Assembly (NCBI GenBank): GCA_038225855.1
Contig: JBBRQU010000021.1
Coordinates: 4,983-68,982 of the forward strand
DNA from: CAHJXF01 sp038225855
Lineage (GTDB): Bacteria; Pseudomonadota; Gammaproteobacteria; Burkholderiales; Burkholderiaceae_D
Length of the DNA: 64,000 bases
Reading direction: 5' to 3'
Positions 27,394-36,415 of this stretch are shown in pieces. The position numbers and the translations under genes were made by a program. Position 1 is the stretch's first letter. The number at the start of each line of letters is the position of its first letter. The notes under the pieces are model-generated. The model did no database searches. It was not told the DNA's origin and saw only the letters and a program-made list of their open reading frames with translations.

Positions 27394-28353
27394 ATGCAGG
27401 TCAGTGCCTCCCCTATGCAGACACCCCTCGTCGCGGGCATCGACGCGGACATCGACTACCCGACCATCGAAGACACCATCGGCAACACACCGCTCGTACG
27501 CCTGCTTCGTATTCCGGGTGAACGCAATCGGCGCAGCGGCAACGTCATCCTCGGCAAGCTCGAAGGCAACAATCCCGCGGGATCGGTGAAGGACAGACCA
27601 GCGCTATCGATGATCAAGCGCGCCGAGGAGCGCGGCGCCATCAAGCCCGGCGACACGCTGATCGAGGCGACCAGCGGCAACACCGGCATCGCGCTTGCGA
27701 TGGCTGCCGCGATCCGCGGCTATCGGATGGTGCTGGTGATGCCCGAGCATCTGTCGGTGGAACGGCGTCAGACGATGCGCGCATTCGGCGCCGAGATCGT
27801 GCTGACGGCGAAAGACGGCGGCATGGAATTCGCGCGCGACGTGGCCGAGAAGATGCAGAGCGAGGGCCGTGGAGCTATCCTCGACCAGTTCGCCAACCCC
27901 GACAATCCGCGAGCGCATTACGAGACGACCGGCCCCGAAATCTGGCGCGACACGCAGGGTTCGGTGACGCACTTCGTGTCGAGCATGGGCACCACCGGAA
28001 CGATCATGGGCGTGTCGCAATTTCTCAAGGAAAAAAATCCCGCGATCCGCATCGTTGGCGCGCAACCCGACGAGGGCTCGCAGATTCCAGGCATCCGCAA
28101 GTGGCCCGAGGCCTACCTGCCGAAGATCTTCGATGCATCGCGCGTCGATCAGACCGAGAGCGTGAGTCAGGCCGATGCCGAGGCGATGGCGCGCCGCATG
28201 GCCGCCGAAGAAGGCATCTTCTGCGGCATCTCCGCGGCGGGCGCGCTGGTGATCGCGCTGCGCATCGCCGAGACCGTCGAGCACGCGACCATCGTCTTCG
28301 TGGTCTGCGATCGCGGGGACCGCTATCTGTCAACCGGTGTGTTTCCGGCCTGA
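27394..28353 (+). CDS. cysM: Cysteine synthase B
   Basis: 319 residues. PLP enzyme making cysteine from O-acetylserine with sulfide or thiosulfate. The PLP lysine is K66 in NPAGSVKDRPA, the phosphate-binding loop TSGNTGIA lies near residues 93-100, and the C-terminal loop G-I-F-C-G-I-S-A-A-G-A is present. The R-R-Q-T-M-R-A-F-G-A-E-I segment fits CysM rather than CysK. In-frame ATGs at 27394 and 27415 are both possible; the usual length of about 300 slightly favours the second. It stands behind the upstream terminator as its own unit. Confidence 0.93.
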   Translation: MQVSASPMQTPLVAGIDADIDYPTIEDTIGNTPLVRLLRIPGERNRRSGNVILGKLEGNNPAGSVKDRPALSMIKRAEERGAIKPGDTLIEATSGNTGIALAMAAAIRGYRMVLVMPEHLSVERRQTMRAFGAEIVLTAKDGGMEFARDVAEKMQSEGRGAILDQFANPDNPRAHYETTGPEIWRDTQGSVTHFVSSMGTTGTIMGVSQFLKEKNPAIRIVGAQPDEGSQIPGIRKWPEAYLPKIFDASRVDQTESVSQADAEAMARRMAAEEGIFCGISAAGALVIALRIAETVEHATIVFVVCDRGDRYLSTGVFPA

Positions 28354-28456
28354 GACACTGCGTTCAAGCTCTGGTCCGAACTTTGCTTGTTGCGCGCAAC
28401 TTTGCGGTATCTTTCAAGCCTGCTTGAGCCCCCCTTGGCAGGATCACGGGAAGACC

Positions 28457-28897
28457 ATGGAAATCGAAGATTCGAGGCAGTCGATTCTGGAGCGCTTCAT
28501 CGGCGACCATCCGAATCTCCATGAGGTCATCAAGGCCCGCCATCGCGGCAAGATCGGCAAGAGCGCGCTGCTGCACAAGGAGTTGCTCGCGACCTATCAG
28601 CCGCTGGTCGATGGAGGCACGATCCGCCATCGCGTCAACAAATCGAACAGCTTTCGCGTCAACGGCGAATACATCCAGGTCGCGTACCGCATCTCGATTC
28701 GCGCGACCGACGGCAAGTGGCAACGCATCGACACCGGCAAGGAATCGATCAAGCGCGAATACGAAAACTTCGTCAGGCGCATCCTGATCGCCGAACACTT
28801 CGACGCGATTCGCGCCTACGTCGATGCCCTGCGGGCGCCCGCCGAAGAGGCGGAGTATTCGGTTCCTGATCTGACGTCGATCTGGGGGCCGCGGTAA
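28457..28897 (+). CDS. Conserved-looking protein of unknown function
   Basis: 146 residues, hydrophilic, mixed helix and strand, without signal peptide or membrane segment. It reads as a genuine gene: strong third-position GC, an internal pattern Y-I-Q-V-A-Y-R-I-S-I-R-A-T-D-G-K-W-Q-R-I-D-T-G, and a C-terminus Y-S-V-P-D-L-T-S-I-W-G-P-R. No family was recognised. GGGAAG precedes the ATG by a few bases. It follows cysM after 103 bases, and a palindromic repeat comes right after its stop. Confidence 0.6.
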   Translation: MEIEDSRQSILERFIGDHPNLHEVIKARHRGKIGKSALLHKELLATYQPLVDGGTIRHRVNKSNSFRVNGEYIQVAYRISIRATDGKWQRIDTGKESIKREYENFVRRILIAEHFDAIRAYVDALRAPAEEAEYSVPDLTSIWGPR

Positions 28898-28901
28898 GGC
28901 C

Positions 28902-28984
28902 GTCACCCCGGCGAAGGCCGGGGTCCGAGTTTCGTGAGCGTCCAGCGGAAAAGCGACTTGGACCCCGGCCTTCGCCGGGGAGAC
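28902..28984. repeat. Dispersed palindromic repeat, family 1 (full copy)
   Basis: Left arm GTCACCCCGGCGAAGGCCGG and inverted right arm CCGGCCTTCGCCGGGGAGAC flank a centre of about 45 bases containing the inner pair CCGAGTT/ACTTGGA. It fills the gap between two convergent genes, the unknown gene and mltB. Confidence 0.88.
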
Positions 28985-28991
28985 GCGAGCA

Positions 28992-30155
28992 TCACCGCGC
29001 GGCCCGCAGCGCCTTGATCGTGCTCCCCAGCTCGATCACCGAATACGCGTAGAAATAGCTGCGGTTGTAGCGCGTGATCACGTGGAAGTTCTGCGTGCCT
29101 GCCAAATATCCGACGATGGCATTGCCGCTTGCATCGCTGCCGCTCGGCAAGTCGATCAGCGCGAAACGTGCGTCGGGCGGTGGCGAGGGCGCCGCAAATC
29201 CCGCCGCGACCAGATCGGCATACGCATAGCCCGGCACGCTGCCGGCACTCACCATCGAAGCGATGCTCGCCGCTTGCAGGGGGTCGATATTCTGTGCGCG
29301 CACGAGAGGGACATGCGTCGCGAGGTCGCGCACCCATCCGTGCTGCGAGAGAAAGTTGGCGACGCTGCCGATCACGTCGGACACGCTGCCCACGAGATCG
29401 ATGCGGCCGTCGCCGTCGTAGTCGATGGCGTAGCGCAGGATGCTGCCCGGCATGAATTGCGGCATGCCGATCGCGCCGGCATACGAGCCGCGCAGCCCGC
29501 CCATGGCTGCGGTCACGTCGTGCGCTGCGCGCGCTTCGTTTCGGGTCAGGACCAACGCATCGGTCAACTGCTCGCGAAAGAAAGCCGAGCGGTCGCGCTC
29601 CTTGTTCGGATAGTCGAACGCCAGAGTCGTCAACGCGTCGATGACGCGAAAGCTGCCGGTGTTGCGGCCATAGACGGTCTCGACGCCGAGGATGCCTACC
29701 ACGATTTCCGGCGGCACGCCGAAGTCGCGCTGGGCGCGTTCGAGCGGCGCCGCGTTGTCGTCCCAGAACCTGAAGCCCGAGCCCAGGCGCAGCGGCTCGA
29801 CAAAGCGCGCACGATAGACCTTCCAGTCGCGCCTGACGCTCGTGGTCGCGGGCATCATCAGGCGCGCCGCGGTTGCGCTGTAGCGTGCATCGGCGAACAG
29901 GCGTATCAGCGCGTCTCGTGCAAAGCCTTCGCGTGCGACGAGTCCGTCGATGTAGTCGAGCACGTCGGGACGCTGCGAATAGTCGACCTGGGGCGACGCA
30001 ATTTTCGACGCGGCCTGCGTTGCAAGCTTCCTAGCGGCCGGCTTCCTGCGTGGATGCTTCGCCGCGACGCTCGCGCGAGGACTGGCGATTGCCATGACGC
30101 CGAGCGCGGCTGACAGCGCGGCGGCATTGCAGAAGCGCCGTCGAGCGAACGTCAT
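28992..30155 (-). CDS. mltB: Membrane-bound lytic murein transglycosylase B
   Basis: 387 residues. Cuts the glycan strands of peptidoglycan, leaving 1,6-anhydro ends. Hydrophobic signal near residues 10-30 without an obvious lipobox Cys, then a basic linker. The catalytic Glu159 is in GILGVETVYGRNTG; other MltB marks are Y-A-G-A-I-G-M-P-Q-F-M-P-G-S near 220-233, Y-A-I-D-Y-D-G-D-G-R-I-D-L and Y-N-R-S-Y-F-Y-A near the end. The ATG at 30155 lies one base after the stop of the tgpA-like gene, so it is the last gene of that operon. Confidence 0.92.
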   Translation of the reverse strand: MTFARRRFCNAAALSAALGVMAIASPRASVAAKHPRRKPAARKLATQAASKIASPQVDYSQRPDVLDYIDGLVAREGFARDALIRLFADARYSATAARLMMPATTSVRRDWKVYRARFVEPLRLGSGFRFWDDNAAPLERAQRDFGVPPEIVVGILGVETVYGRNTGSFRVIDALTTLAFDYPNKERDRSAFFREQLTDALVLTRNEARAAHDVTAAMGGLRGSYAGAIGMPQFMPGSILRYAIDYDGDGRIDLVGSVSDVIGSVANFLSQHGWVRDLATHVPLVRAQNIDPLQAASIASMVSAGSVPGYAYADLVAAGFAAPSPPPDARFALIDLPSGSDASGNAIVGYLAGTQNFHVITRYNRSYFYAYSVIELGSTIKALRAAR

Positions 30156-30156
30156 G

Positions 30157-32367
30157 TCAGCTGCGCAGCGCCGCGACGCTCGCGGCGAAGCGCGCACGCA
30201 AGGTCACCGCCGCGCCGGCGGCGGCGTCATGGCGCGCGTAGCGCAGTTGTTCATAGAGCGCGATCGTCGTGTCGGCTCGTGCGCGCAGCGTCTCGGGCAA
30301 GCGCTCGCGGATCCGCGCGAGATAGGAACGCGGTCCTTCGGACGCACGGCGCTCGCTCGACAATGCGAGCGCTTCGTGCGCATTGCCGTTCGACATCGCT
30401 TTGCGCCGCGCCGCGCGCGCCAGGGTCGCGCACGCCTTGTCGAACAGCATCGCGACCGGGTCGGGCCTGACGCGACGAAACAGCGTCAGCGCGCCGATGC
30501 CCGCAAGCAGCGTGCCGAACGCGACGATCAATGCGATCGTCAACGTCTGCCAATCGATCTTCTCGATGCCCAGTCCCGAAAACAGGCCGCTCTGACGATC
30601 GGCGTTGTACGCGAGCACCCATTGGTTCCACGAATTGCCAATCGCATCCCAGTTGAAGCGCGTCTTCTGCAACAGGTTCGAAAGCCACGAACCCGGCGCG
30701 CCGAATCCCGCGAAGCCTTGCGCGTCGCCGAGCGCTTCGGCCGCACCGCGCTCGATGCGATCGGGAGCGACCGCCGCGGTCGGATCGATGCGCAGCCATC
30801 CCTGACCGGGCAGCCACACTTCGGCCCATGCATGCGCGTCGCGTTGCCTCACTTCGAGAAATCCATCGACCGGATTGATTTCGCCGCCCTGATAGCCGGT
30901 GACGACGCGCGCCGGGATGTCGAGCGCACGCATCAGGACCACGAACGCGCTCGCATAGTGTTCGCAGAAGCCGCGCTTGGTATCGAACAGAAACTCGTCG
31001 ACCGACTCGCGACCGAGCGGCGGCGGATCGAGCGTGTAGACAAATCCCTGAGTGCGAATCATCGCGATCACGCGATCGATCAGCCTGCGGTTGTGGCGCG
31101 CTTCGTCGGTCGGACCCGGCGCACTTTGCTCGGCTCGACTCCCATCGGCCTTCAACTGCGCGGCTTGCATCCGCGCCGCGAACGCGTGCGTGCGCGGATT
31201 GAAACCGGGCGGCAGTTCGAGCCAGTCCTGCAGGCGCGCTCGGCTCTCGTCGACGCCCACGCGATAGCGCGTGTACGAGCGCGCGCTGTAGAGCGCGCGT
31301 TCGCGAATCAGGCTGTCGCTGACGACCTGCAGATCGGGGCGCACCCGCGCACTCAAGGGCGGCGTCGTCGATAGCGCGGCGGGCCGCTCGCGCAACACGT
31401 CGAGCGCGAACAACCACGGCCGGTTGCTCGGCTCGAGCGTCACGCTGTAGTCCACCGCCGACGCGGAATCGACCGTGATGTTGCGCGCGCTGTTGCGTGA
31501 TTCCGCGACGCGACGCGCGCTCTCGAAGAGCGGCGTCCAGGTGCGCCCGTCGAATTCCCCGAACACCGGGCCGCGCCAATAGCGCTCCGCGGAGGTCGGC
31601 ATGCGACCCGTGAAGCGCACACGAAACGCCATCTCGCGCGACTCCGACAATCGACCGAAACTTCCCGGCGACATGCTGTCCGACAAGCCGGTCTTCGCGG
31701 CATAGGCATCGCTCGGCAATCCCCACAGCGGACCGTCGATGCGCGGAAAGAGCACGAACAGCGCGGCCATCAGCGGCAACGCATAGAGCACCAGCCGCGC
31801 GGCGATCGTGGCCTTCACGCGCCAGCGCGGTTCACGCGATGCGAACTGCGCCGACACCAGTGCCGTCACCAGCATCCACACGCCCACGATCAGCACGCCT
31901 GCCATCGCCATCGACTGCGATTCGAACAGCGCGGTCAGCATCACGAACAGGCACAAAAAGATGACGACGAAAATGTCGCGGCGCGCCCGCATCTCGAGCA
32001 GCTTCAGTCCGAGCAGCAACACCACGAACGCGACGCCCGCGTCCTTGCCGAAGATGGTTCGATATTGCAGCCACACCGCGATGCCGGCCACACACGTCAA
32101 TGCGATCGGCAAGAGGCGATGCGACAGGCGATGACCGCGCCAGGTGATGTACGCGCGCCACGCGACCAGCGACGCGACCGCAGCGCTGACCCACAGCGGC
32201 AGCACGAGCGCGTGCGGCGCGAGCACCCAGACGAGCGTGAGCAGAAGCCACAGGATGTCGCGCACTTCGCGCTCGCGTCGGGCGATCGCGGCGACCATGC
32301 GCGAGCCGAGGCGGCCGCGTGGCGCCGGCGGCAGCGGCGATAAGGACGACTGCGCCAGCGTGCTCAT
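30157..32367 (-). CDS. tgpA: TgpA-like membrane transglutaminase-fold protein
   Basis: 736 residues. About six N-terminal membrane helices (residues 38-210), then a periplasmic DUF3488 and transglutaminase-like core with Cys468 (KRGFCEHYASAF), His512 (DAHAWAEVW) and Asp528 (RIDPT), another membrane helix near 600, and a cytoplasmic helical C-terminal domain. This is the architecture of TgpA, an inner membrane protein essential in Pseudomonas aeruginosa. It is coupled by an ATGA overlap to the DUF58 gene upstream, in the standard MoxR-DUF58-TgpA order. The ATG at 32367 fits that coupling. Confidence 0.92.
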   Translation of the reverse strand: MSTLAQSSLSPLPPAPRGRLGSRMVAAIARREREVRDILWLLLTLVWVLAPHALVLPLWVSAAVASLVAWRAYITWRGHRLSHRLLPIALTCVAGIAVWLQYRTIFGKDAGVAFVVLLLGLKLLEMRARRDIFVVIFLCLFVMLTALFESQSMAMAGVLIVGVWMLVTALVSAQFASREPRWRVKATIAARLVLYALPLMAALFVLFPRIDGPLWGLPSDAYAAKTGLSDSMSPGSFGRLSESREMAFRVRFTGRMPTSAERYWRGPVFGEFDGRTWTPLFESARRVAESRNSARNITVDSASAVDYSVTLEPSNRPWLFALDVLRERPAALSTTPPLSARVRPDLQVVSDSLIRERALYSARSYTRYRVGVDESRARLQDWLELPPGFNPRTHAFAARMQAAQLKADGSRAEQSAPGPTDEARHNRRLIDRVIAMIRTQGFVYTLDPPPLGRESVDEFLFDTKRGFCEHYASAFVVLMRALDIPARVVTGYQGGEINPVDGFLEVRQRDAHAWAEVWLPGQGWLRIDPTAAVAPDRIERGAAEALGDAQGFAGFGAPGSWLSNLLQKTRFNWDAIGNSWNQWVLAYNADRQSGLFSGLGIEKIDWQTLTIALIVAFGTLLAGIGALTLFRRVRPDPVAMLFDKACATLARAARRKAMSNGNAHEALALSSERRASEGPRSYLARIRERLPETLRARADTTIALYEQLRYARHDAAAGAAVTLRARFAASVAALRS

Positions 32368-33422
32368 CGCGTGAAGAGAGCAAGCGCTTCGAGGCACGCC
32401 GCGCGGTGGGCGGATCCGCGATTCGGTGCGATGCGAAAGCCGGGCAAGTCGAGGCCATAGCGCATCGCCTGCGCCTCGGCGTCGAGCACCCAGCGCGCGA
32501 TGAGCGAGAGGGCGGCCTCCGCGTCATCCTCATGTGCGTCTCGATGCGCATCTCCATGCGCGACCGTGTGCGCCAGTGCGGCCTCGAGGCTCAACCACGC
32601 CTCGCCGCTCGCGCCGCCGTCGAACAGCTTCGTGAGCGGCCGGCCTTCGGGATTGCGCGCCATCGCGCGCCACGCGATGTGTCGCACCGGATCGCCCGGC
32701 GCATACGCACGCAGCCCAGCGAAGTCTTCGCTGCCGCGCACGCGATGCGCAAGCGCTTCACGACCGTCGCCTTGCGCGAACGGAAACGGAACGCCGGGTT
32801 CGGCGGGACGCGGATAGACGAGCGCGAAAAGATCGGGCTGCCAGTAACTCCAGGCGCGCCACAAGCCGAGCGGAAAACGCGTCGCGAGCGTGATGCGCGG
32901 CATCGGTTGCAGGCCGCGCCTGCCGGTCGGCACGGGGATCGTCACGTCCTCTTCGAATCCCGCGGCGGGATCGCAGGGAACGCTCTGCGCGAGACCGTCG
33001 AACGTGAGTTCGACCGCATACCGATCGAAGGCCGCCGCGTTGCGAATCACCAGTCGATAGTCGGCCGGCTCGCCCGCGAACACCGGGTCGACGCGCAACG
33101 GCCGCAGATGCAGATGCGCCAGATTGCGGAACGTCAACAGCATGCCGATCCACGCGATGCCGACGACCATGAAAGTCAGAGCGAAGCCGAGCGACAGCGA
33201 ATAGTTGATCGAGCCGAGCAGGAGCGCGACCAGCATGAGCGCAAGCATCAGCCCCGCACGCGTGGGCAGGATGAAGACGCGGCGCTGATTGAGAAAGACC
33301 TCGCCGGCTTCCGTGCCGCGCGGCTGGAAGATCATCGTCGCGACGCGCCGGCCGACGCGCGTCTGCGCGATACGTGCGCGCAGTCCGGACGGAGCGGTCG
33401 TGAAGGTCGCGGACGAAAGCAT
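32364..33422 (-). CDS. DUF58 family membrane-anchored protein
   Basis: 352 residues. Two close hydrophobic helices near residues 50-100, then the DUF58 region (R-G-S-E-D-F-A-G-L-R-A-Y-A-P-G-D-P-V-R-H-I-A-W-R-A-M-A-R near residues 235-262), a part of a von Willebrand A-like fold. DUF58 proteins partner MoxR AAA+ ATPases in predicted chaperone or metal-dependent assembly roles. It begins 7 bases after moxR and overlaps the tgpA-like gene by 4 bases. An in-frame ATG 84 bases further on would shorten the N-terminus; the upstream ATG matches the operon spacing. Confidence 0.9.
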   Translation of the reverse strand: MLSSATFTTAPSGLRARIAQTRVGRRVATMIFQPRGTEAGEVFLNQRRVFILPTRAGLMLALMLVALLLGSINYSLSLGFALTFMVVGIAWIGMLLTFRNLAHLHLRPLRVDPVFAGEPADYRLVIRNAAAFDRYAVELTFDGLAQSVPCDPAAGFEEDVTIPVPTGRRGLQPMPRITLATRFPLGLWRAWSYWQPDLFALVYPRPAEPGVPFPFAQGDGREALAHRVRGSEDFAGLRAYAPGDPVRHIAWRAMARNPEGRPLTKLFDGGASGEAWLSLEAALAHTVAHGDAHRDAHEDDAEAALSLIARWVLDAEAQAMRYGLDLPGFRIAPNRGSAHRAACLEALALFTR

Positions 33423-33429
33423 CGAATCT

Positions 33430-34392
33430 TCAGGACACGGACACGGTGGCGAGCAACTGCAGCGCCGACTCGCGCTGCGCGACATGCGAAGCGCCGCTGG
33501 TCGCCAACGGCCGCAGGCGATGATTGACGACCGGCACCCACACCGCCTGCACGTCTTCGGGCAACACGTGGTCCCGTTGCGCGAGCAACGCCCACGCGCG
33601 CGCGGCCTGCAGCAGAGCGAGCGCGCCGCGCGGCGATAGGCCTTCAGCGAAAGTCGCCGCATGACGGGTCGCCGCGACCAGCGCCTGGATGTAATCGAGC
33701 AGCGCGGACGACGCATGCACACTGCGCACTTCCGCCTGGAGCGCGAGCAACTGCGCGGGATCGAGGATGCGCGTCAGCTTCTTCATCAAGAGGCGGGGGT
33801 CCTCGCCTTGGAGCAGCGCGCGCTCGGCGCGCGCATCGGGATAGCCGAGCGCGATGCACATCAGGAAGCGATCGAGCTGCGACTCGGGCAGCGGAAAAGT
33901 CCCGATCTGATGAAAGGGATTCTGTGTGGCGATCACGAAGAAAGGCTCGGGCAACGCGCGCGTCGCGCCGTCGCACGAGACCTGGCGTTCCTCCATCGCT
34001 TCGAGCAACGCGCTTTGAGTTTTCGGCGTGGCGCGATTGACCTCGTCGGCGAGCAGGATCTCCGAGAAGATCGGGCCGGGATGGAACACGAAACGACCCG
34101 TCGGTCCCGAGGCCGCCATCGAACCCGAACCCGCGTCCTCGCGTCGTTCGTAAATCGATACGCCAACGATATCGGACGGCAACAGGTCGCTGGTGAATTG
34201 CACACGCGAGAAGCGCAGGCCGAGCGAGACTGCCAGCGCATGGGCGAGCGTGGTCTTGCCCACGCCCGGAAGGTCTTCGATCAGCAAGTGGCCGCCCGCG
34301 AGCAGGCACGTCACGCATTGTCGGATGGCGAAGTCCTTGCCGAGAATGACTTCGGACACTTGCGCGATGAGAGCGTCGAGGGATTTGTGCAT
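33430..34392 (-). CDS. moxR: MoxR family AAA+ ATPase
   Basis: 320 residues. Walker A GVGKTT near residues 43-48, Walker B L-L-A-D-E-V-N-R-A near 112-120, sensor T-Q-N-P and the arginine-containing S-Q-L-D-R-F-L-M segment of MoxR proteins. Acts as an ATP-driven chaperone with DUF58 partners. First gene of the moxR-DUF58-tgpA-mltB operon. An in-frame ATG at 34410 would add six residues; neither start has a clear ribosome binding site, and the shorter one matches the usual N-terminus. A family 2 repeat lies just upstream and may carry or flank its promoter. Confidence 0.93.
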   Translation of the reverse strand: MHKSLDALIAQVSEVILGKDFAIRQCVTCLLAGGHLLIEDLPGVGKTTLAHALAVSLGLRFSRVQFTSDLLPSDIVGVSIYERREDAGSGSMAASGPTGRFVFHPGPIFSEILLADEVNRATPKTQSALLEAMEERQVSCDGATRALPEPFFVIATQNPFHQIGTFPLPESQLDRFLMCIALGYPDARAERALLQGEDPRLLMKKLTRILDPAQLLALQAEVRSVHASSALLDYIQALVAATRHAATFAEGLSPRGALALLQAARAWALLAQRDHVLPEDVQAVWVPVVNHRLRPLATSGASHVAQRESALQLLATVSVS

Positions 34393-34422
34393 GAGCGGCG
34401 ATTTTCGCATGGCACGTTGGTT

Positions 34423-34500
34423 GTCATTCCGAGCACGCGAGGAATCCCATCAGCTCAGGGGTGTGATGCGGGTGGGATTGGTCTCTTCGTTCGGAATGAC
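34423..34500. repeat. Dispersed palindromic repeat, family 2
   Basis: GTCATTCCGAGCACGCGAGG at one end and the inverted CGTTCGGAATGAC at the other, with an inner CCCATC/GGTGGGATTGG pair. The arm type (GTCATTCCGA) differs from family 1 and recurs in a shorter form at 60024-60073. It occupies the divergent gap between moxR and the deacetylase gene. Confidence 0.75.
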
Positions 34501-34575
34501 GGGGAAGGTTTGAGCTCGGGCATAATCATTCGCTCCGCCGCGCCATCGTCATCATCCTTCGACACCAACGCACTC

Positions 34576-35574
34576 ATGGAAGACTCTGTCGGCATCGCTA
34601 CCGACGCCGCCCCGACATCGACCCACGCCGCGGTGGGCACAAGGCGTGGAACCGCCACGGCCTGGTACTCGCACCCGGATTGTTCGGCTCACGAAATGGG
34701 CTCGTGGCATCCCGAGTGTCCCGCGCGCCTGGCCGCGATCGAAGACCGCATGATCGCGAGCGGGCTTGCCGACCTCGTCATGCATGAAGAAGTCCCGTTA
34801 GCCGAAGACGCCGATCTGCTGCGCGTCCATACCCGGCATCATCTCGACGAAATCCGCAACGCCGCGCCCGAGTCGGGTTACTCGGCGCTCGACGCGGACA
34901 CGATGATGTGTCCGGCCACCGTGCGCGCCGTGTGGCGCGCGGCCGGGGCCGCGGTCGCCGCGACCGATGCGGTGATCGAAGGGCGCGCGCGCAATGCGTT
35001 CTGCAGCGTGCGCCCGCCGGGACATCATGCGACCCGCACGCATGCGATGGGCTTCTGCTTCGTCAACAACGTCGCTGTGGCGGCGCGTCGTGCGCTCGAC
35101 GTGCACGGTCTGGAGCGCGTTGCGATCGTGGACTTCGACGTCCATCACGGCAACGGCACCGAGGACATTTTTTCGGGCGACGAGCGCGTGCTGATGACGA
35201 GCTTCTTCCAGCACCCCTTCTATCCGTACAGCGGTGCCGACCATCCCGCCAAGAACATGATCAACGTGCCGCTGCCCGCGTATTCCGGCGGCGATGCGGT
35301 GCGCGCTGTGGTCGAGTCCAAATGGTTGCCGGCGCTCGAAGCCTTCCGCCCGCAGATGATCTTCATCTCTGCGGGCTTCGACGCCCATCGCGAGGACGAC
35401 CTCGGCCAGATGCGGCTGGTCGAAGCCGACTACGTGTGGATCACCGAGAACCTGATGGATGTCGCCGAGCGCCACGCAAAAGGCCGCATCGTGAGTTCGC
35501 TCGAAGGCGGCTACAACCTGTCCGCGCTCGGACGCAGCGTCGCTGCGCATGTGAAGACACTGAGCGAGCGCTGA
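34576..35574 (+). CDS. Histone deacetylase family (arginase-fold) deacetylase
   Basis: 332 residues of the HDAC/AcuC/acetylpolyamine amidohydrolase superfamily. The catalytic His150-His151 pair is in RPPGHHAT; the zinc ligands Asp188 and His190 are in DFDVHHGNG and Asp269 in AGFDAH. It removes acetyl groups from small amines or lysines; the substrate is unknown in bacterial members of this clade. The ATG at 34576 gives an N-terminal extension of about 25 residues with no recognisable features; the domain begins near T-A-W-Y-S-H-P. No ribosome binding site is obvious. Upstream of etfBA, same direction. Confidence 0.92.
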   Translation: MEDSVGIATDAAPTSTHAAVGTRRGTATAWYSHPDCSAHEMGSWHPECPARLAAIEDRMIASGLADLVMHEEVPLAEDADLLRVHTRHHLDEIRNAAPESGYSALDADTMMCPATVRAVWRAAGAAVAATDAVIEGRARNAFCSVRPPGHHATRTHAMGFCFVNNVAVAARRALDVHGLERVAIVDFDVHHGNGTEDIFSGDERVLMTSFFQHPFYPYSGADHPAKNMINVPLPAYSGGDAVRAVVESKWLPALEAFRPQMIFISAGFDAHREDDLGQMRLVEADYVWITENLMDVAERHAKGRIVSSLEGGYNLSALGRSVAAHVKTLSER

Positions 35575-35665
35575 GCCTTCCTTCATGCGCACATCCCTGA
35601 AATAGAACGATCGTGCTATTCTGCTCCGCCCTGATCAGCCGAAGAAATTTGCCCACAGGAACGTC

Positions 35666-36415
35666 ATGAAAATTCTCGTACCCGTCAAGAGAGTCGTCGA
35701 CTACAACGTCAAGGTGCGCGTCAAGGCGGACCAGAGCGGCGTGGACATCGCCAACGTCAAGATGTCGATGAATCCCTTCGATGAAATCGCCATCGAGGAA
35801 GCGGTGCGCCTGAAGGAAAAAGGCATCGCAACGGAAATCATCGCGGTCTCGTGCGGCGTGACCCAATGCCAGGAAACGCTGCGCACGGCGATGGCGATCG
35901 GCGCCGATCGCGGCATCCTCGTCGAATGCGCCGATGAGCTGCAACCGCTGGCGGTCGCCAAGATACTCAAGGCTCTGGTCGACAAGGAACAGCCGCAGCT
36001 CGTGATCCTCGGCAAGCAGGCGATCGACGACGACAGCAACCAGACCGGACAGATGCTCGCCGCGCTGGCCGAGATGCCGCAGGCCACGTTCGCGTCGAAG
36101 GTGGAAGTCGCCGATGGCAAGGTGACGGTGACGCGCGAAGTCGATGGCGGGCTCGAGACGATCGCGTTGACCTTGCCTGCGATCGTCACCACAGACCTGC
36201 GCCTGAACGAGCCGCGCTACGTGACGCTGCCCAACATCATGAAGGCCAAGAAGAAGACCCTCGACATCGTCAAGCCCGCCGATCTGGGCGTCGATGTCGC
36301 GCCGCGGCTGAAGACTCTCAAGGTCGCTGAGCCGCCCGCGCGCAAGGCCGGCATCAAGGTGCCCGACGTAGCGACGCTGGTTGCCAAACTCAAGAACGAA
36401 GCGAAGGTGATCTGA
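35666..36415 (+). CDS. etfB: Electron transfer flavoprotein subunit beta
   Basis: 249 residues. Partner of EtfA; carries AMP and passes electrons from acyl-CoA dehydrogenases to ETF-ubiquinone oxidoreductase. Marks: M-K-I-L-V-P-V-K-R-V-V-D-Y-N-V-K at the start, M-N-P-F-D-E-I-A-I-E-E-A, L-G-K-Q-A-I-D-D-D-S-N-Q-T-G-Q-M near residues 112-127, and the C-terminal recognition-loop region. AGGA lies upstream of the ATG. The stop and the etfA start share bases (TGATG), so the subunits are coupled. Confidence 0.97.
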   Translation: MKILVPVKRVVDYNVKVRVKADQSGVDIANVKMSMNPFDEIAIEEAVRLKEKGIATEIIAVSCGVTQCQETLRTAMAIGADRGILVECADELQPLAVAKILKALVDKEQPQLVILGKQAIDDDSNQTGQMLAALAEMPQATFASKVEVADGKVTVTREVDGGLETIALTLPAIVTTDLRLNEPRYVTLPNIMKAKKKTLDIVKPADLGVDVAPRLKTLKVAEPPARKAGIKVPDVATLVAKLKNEAKVI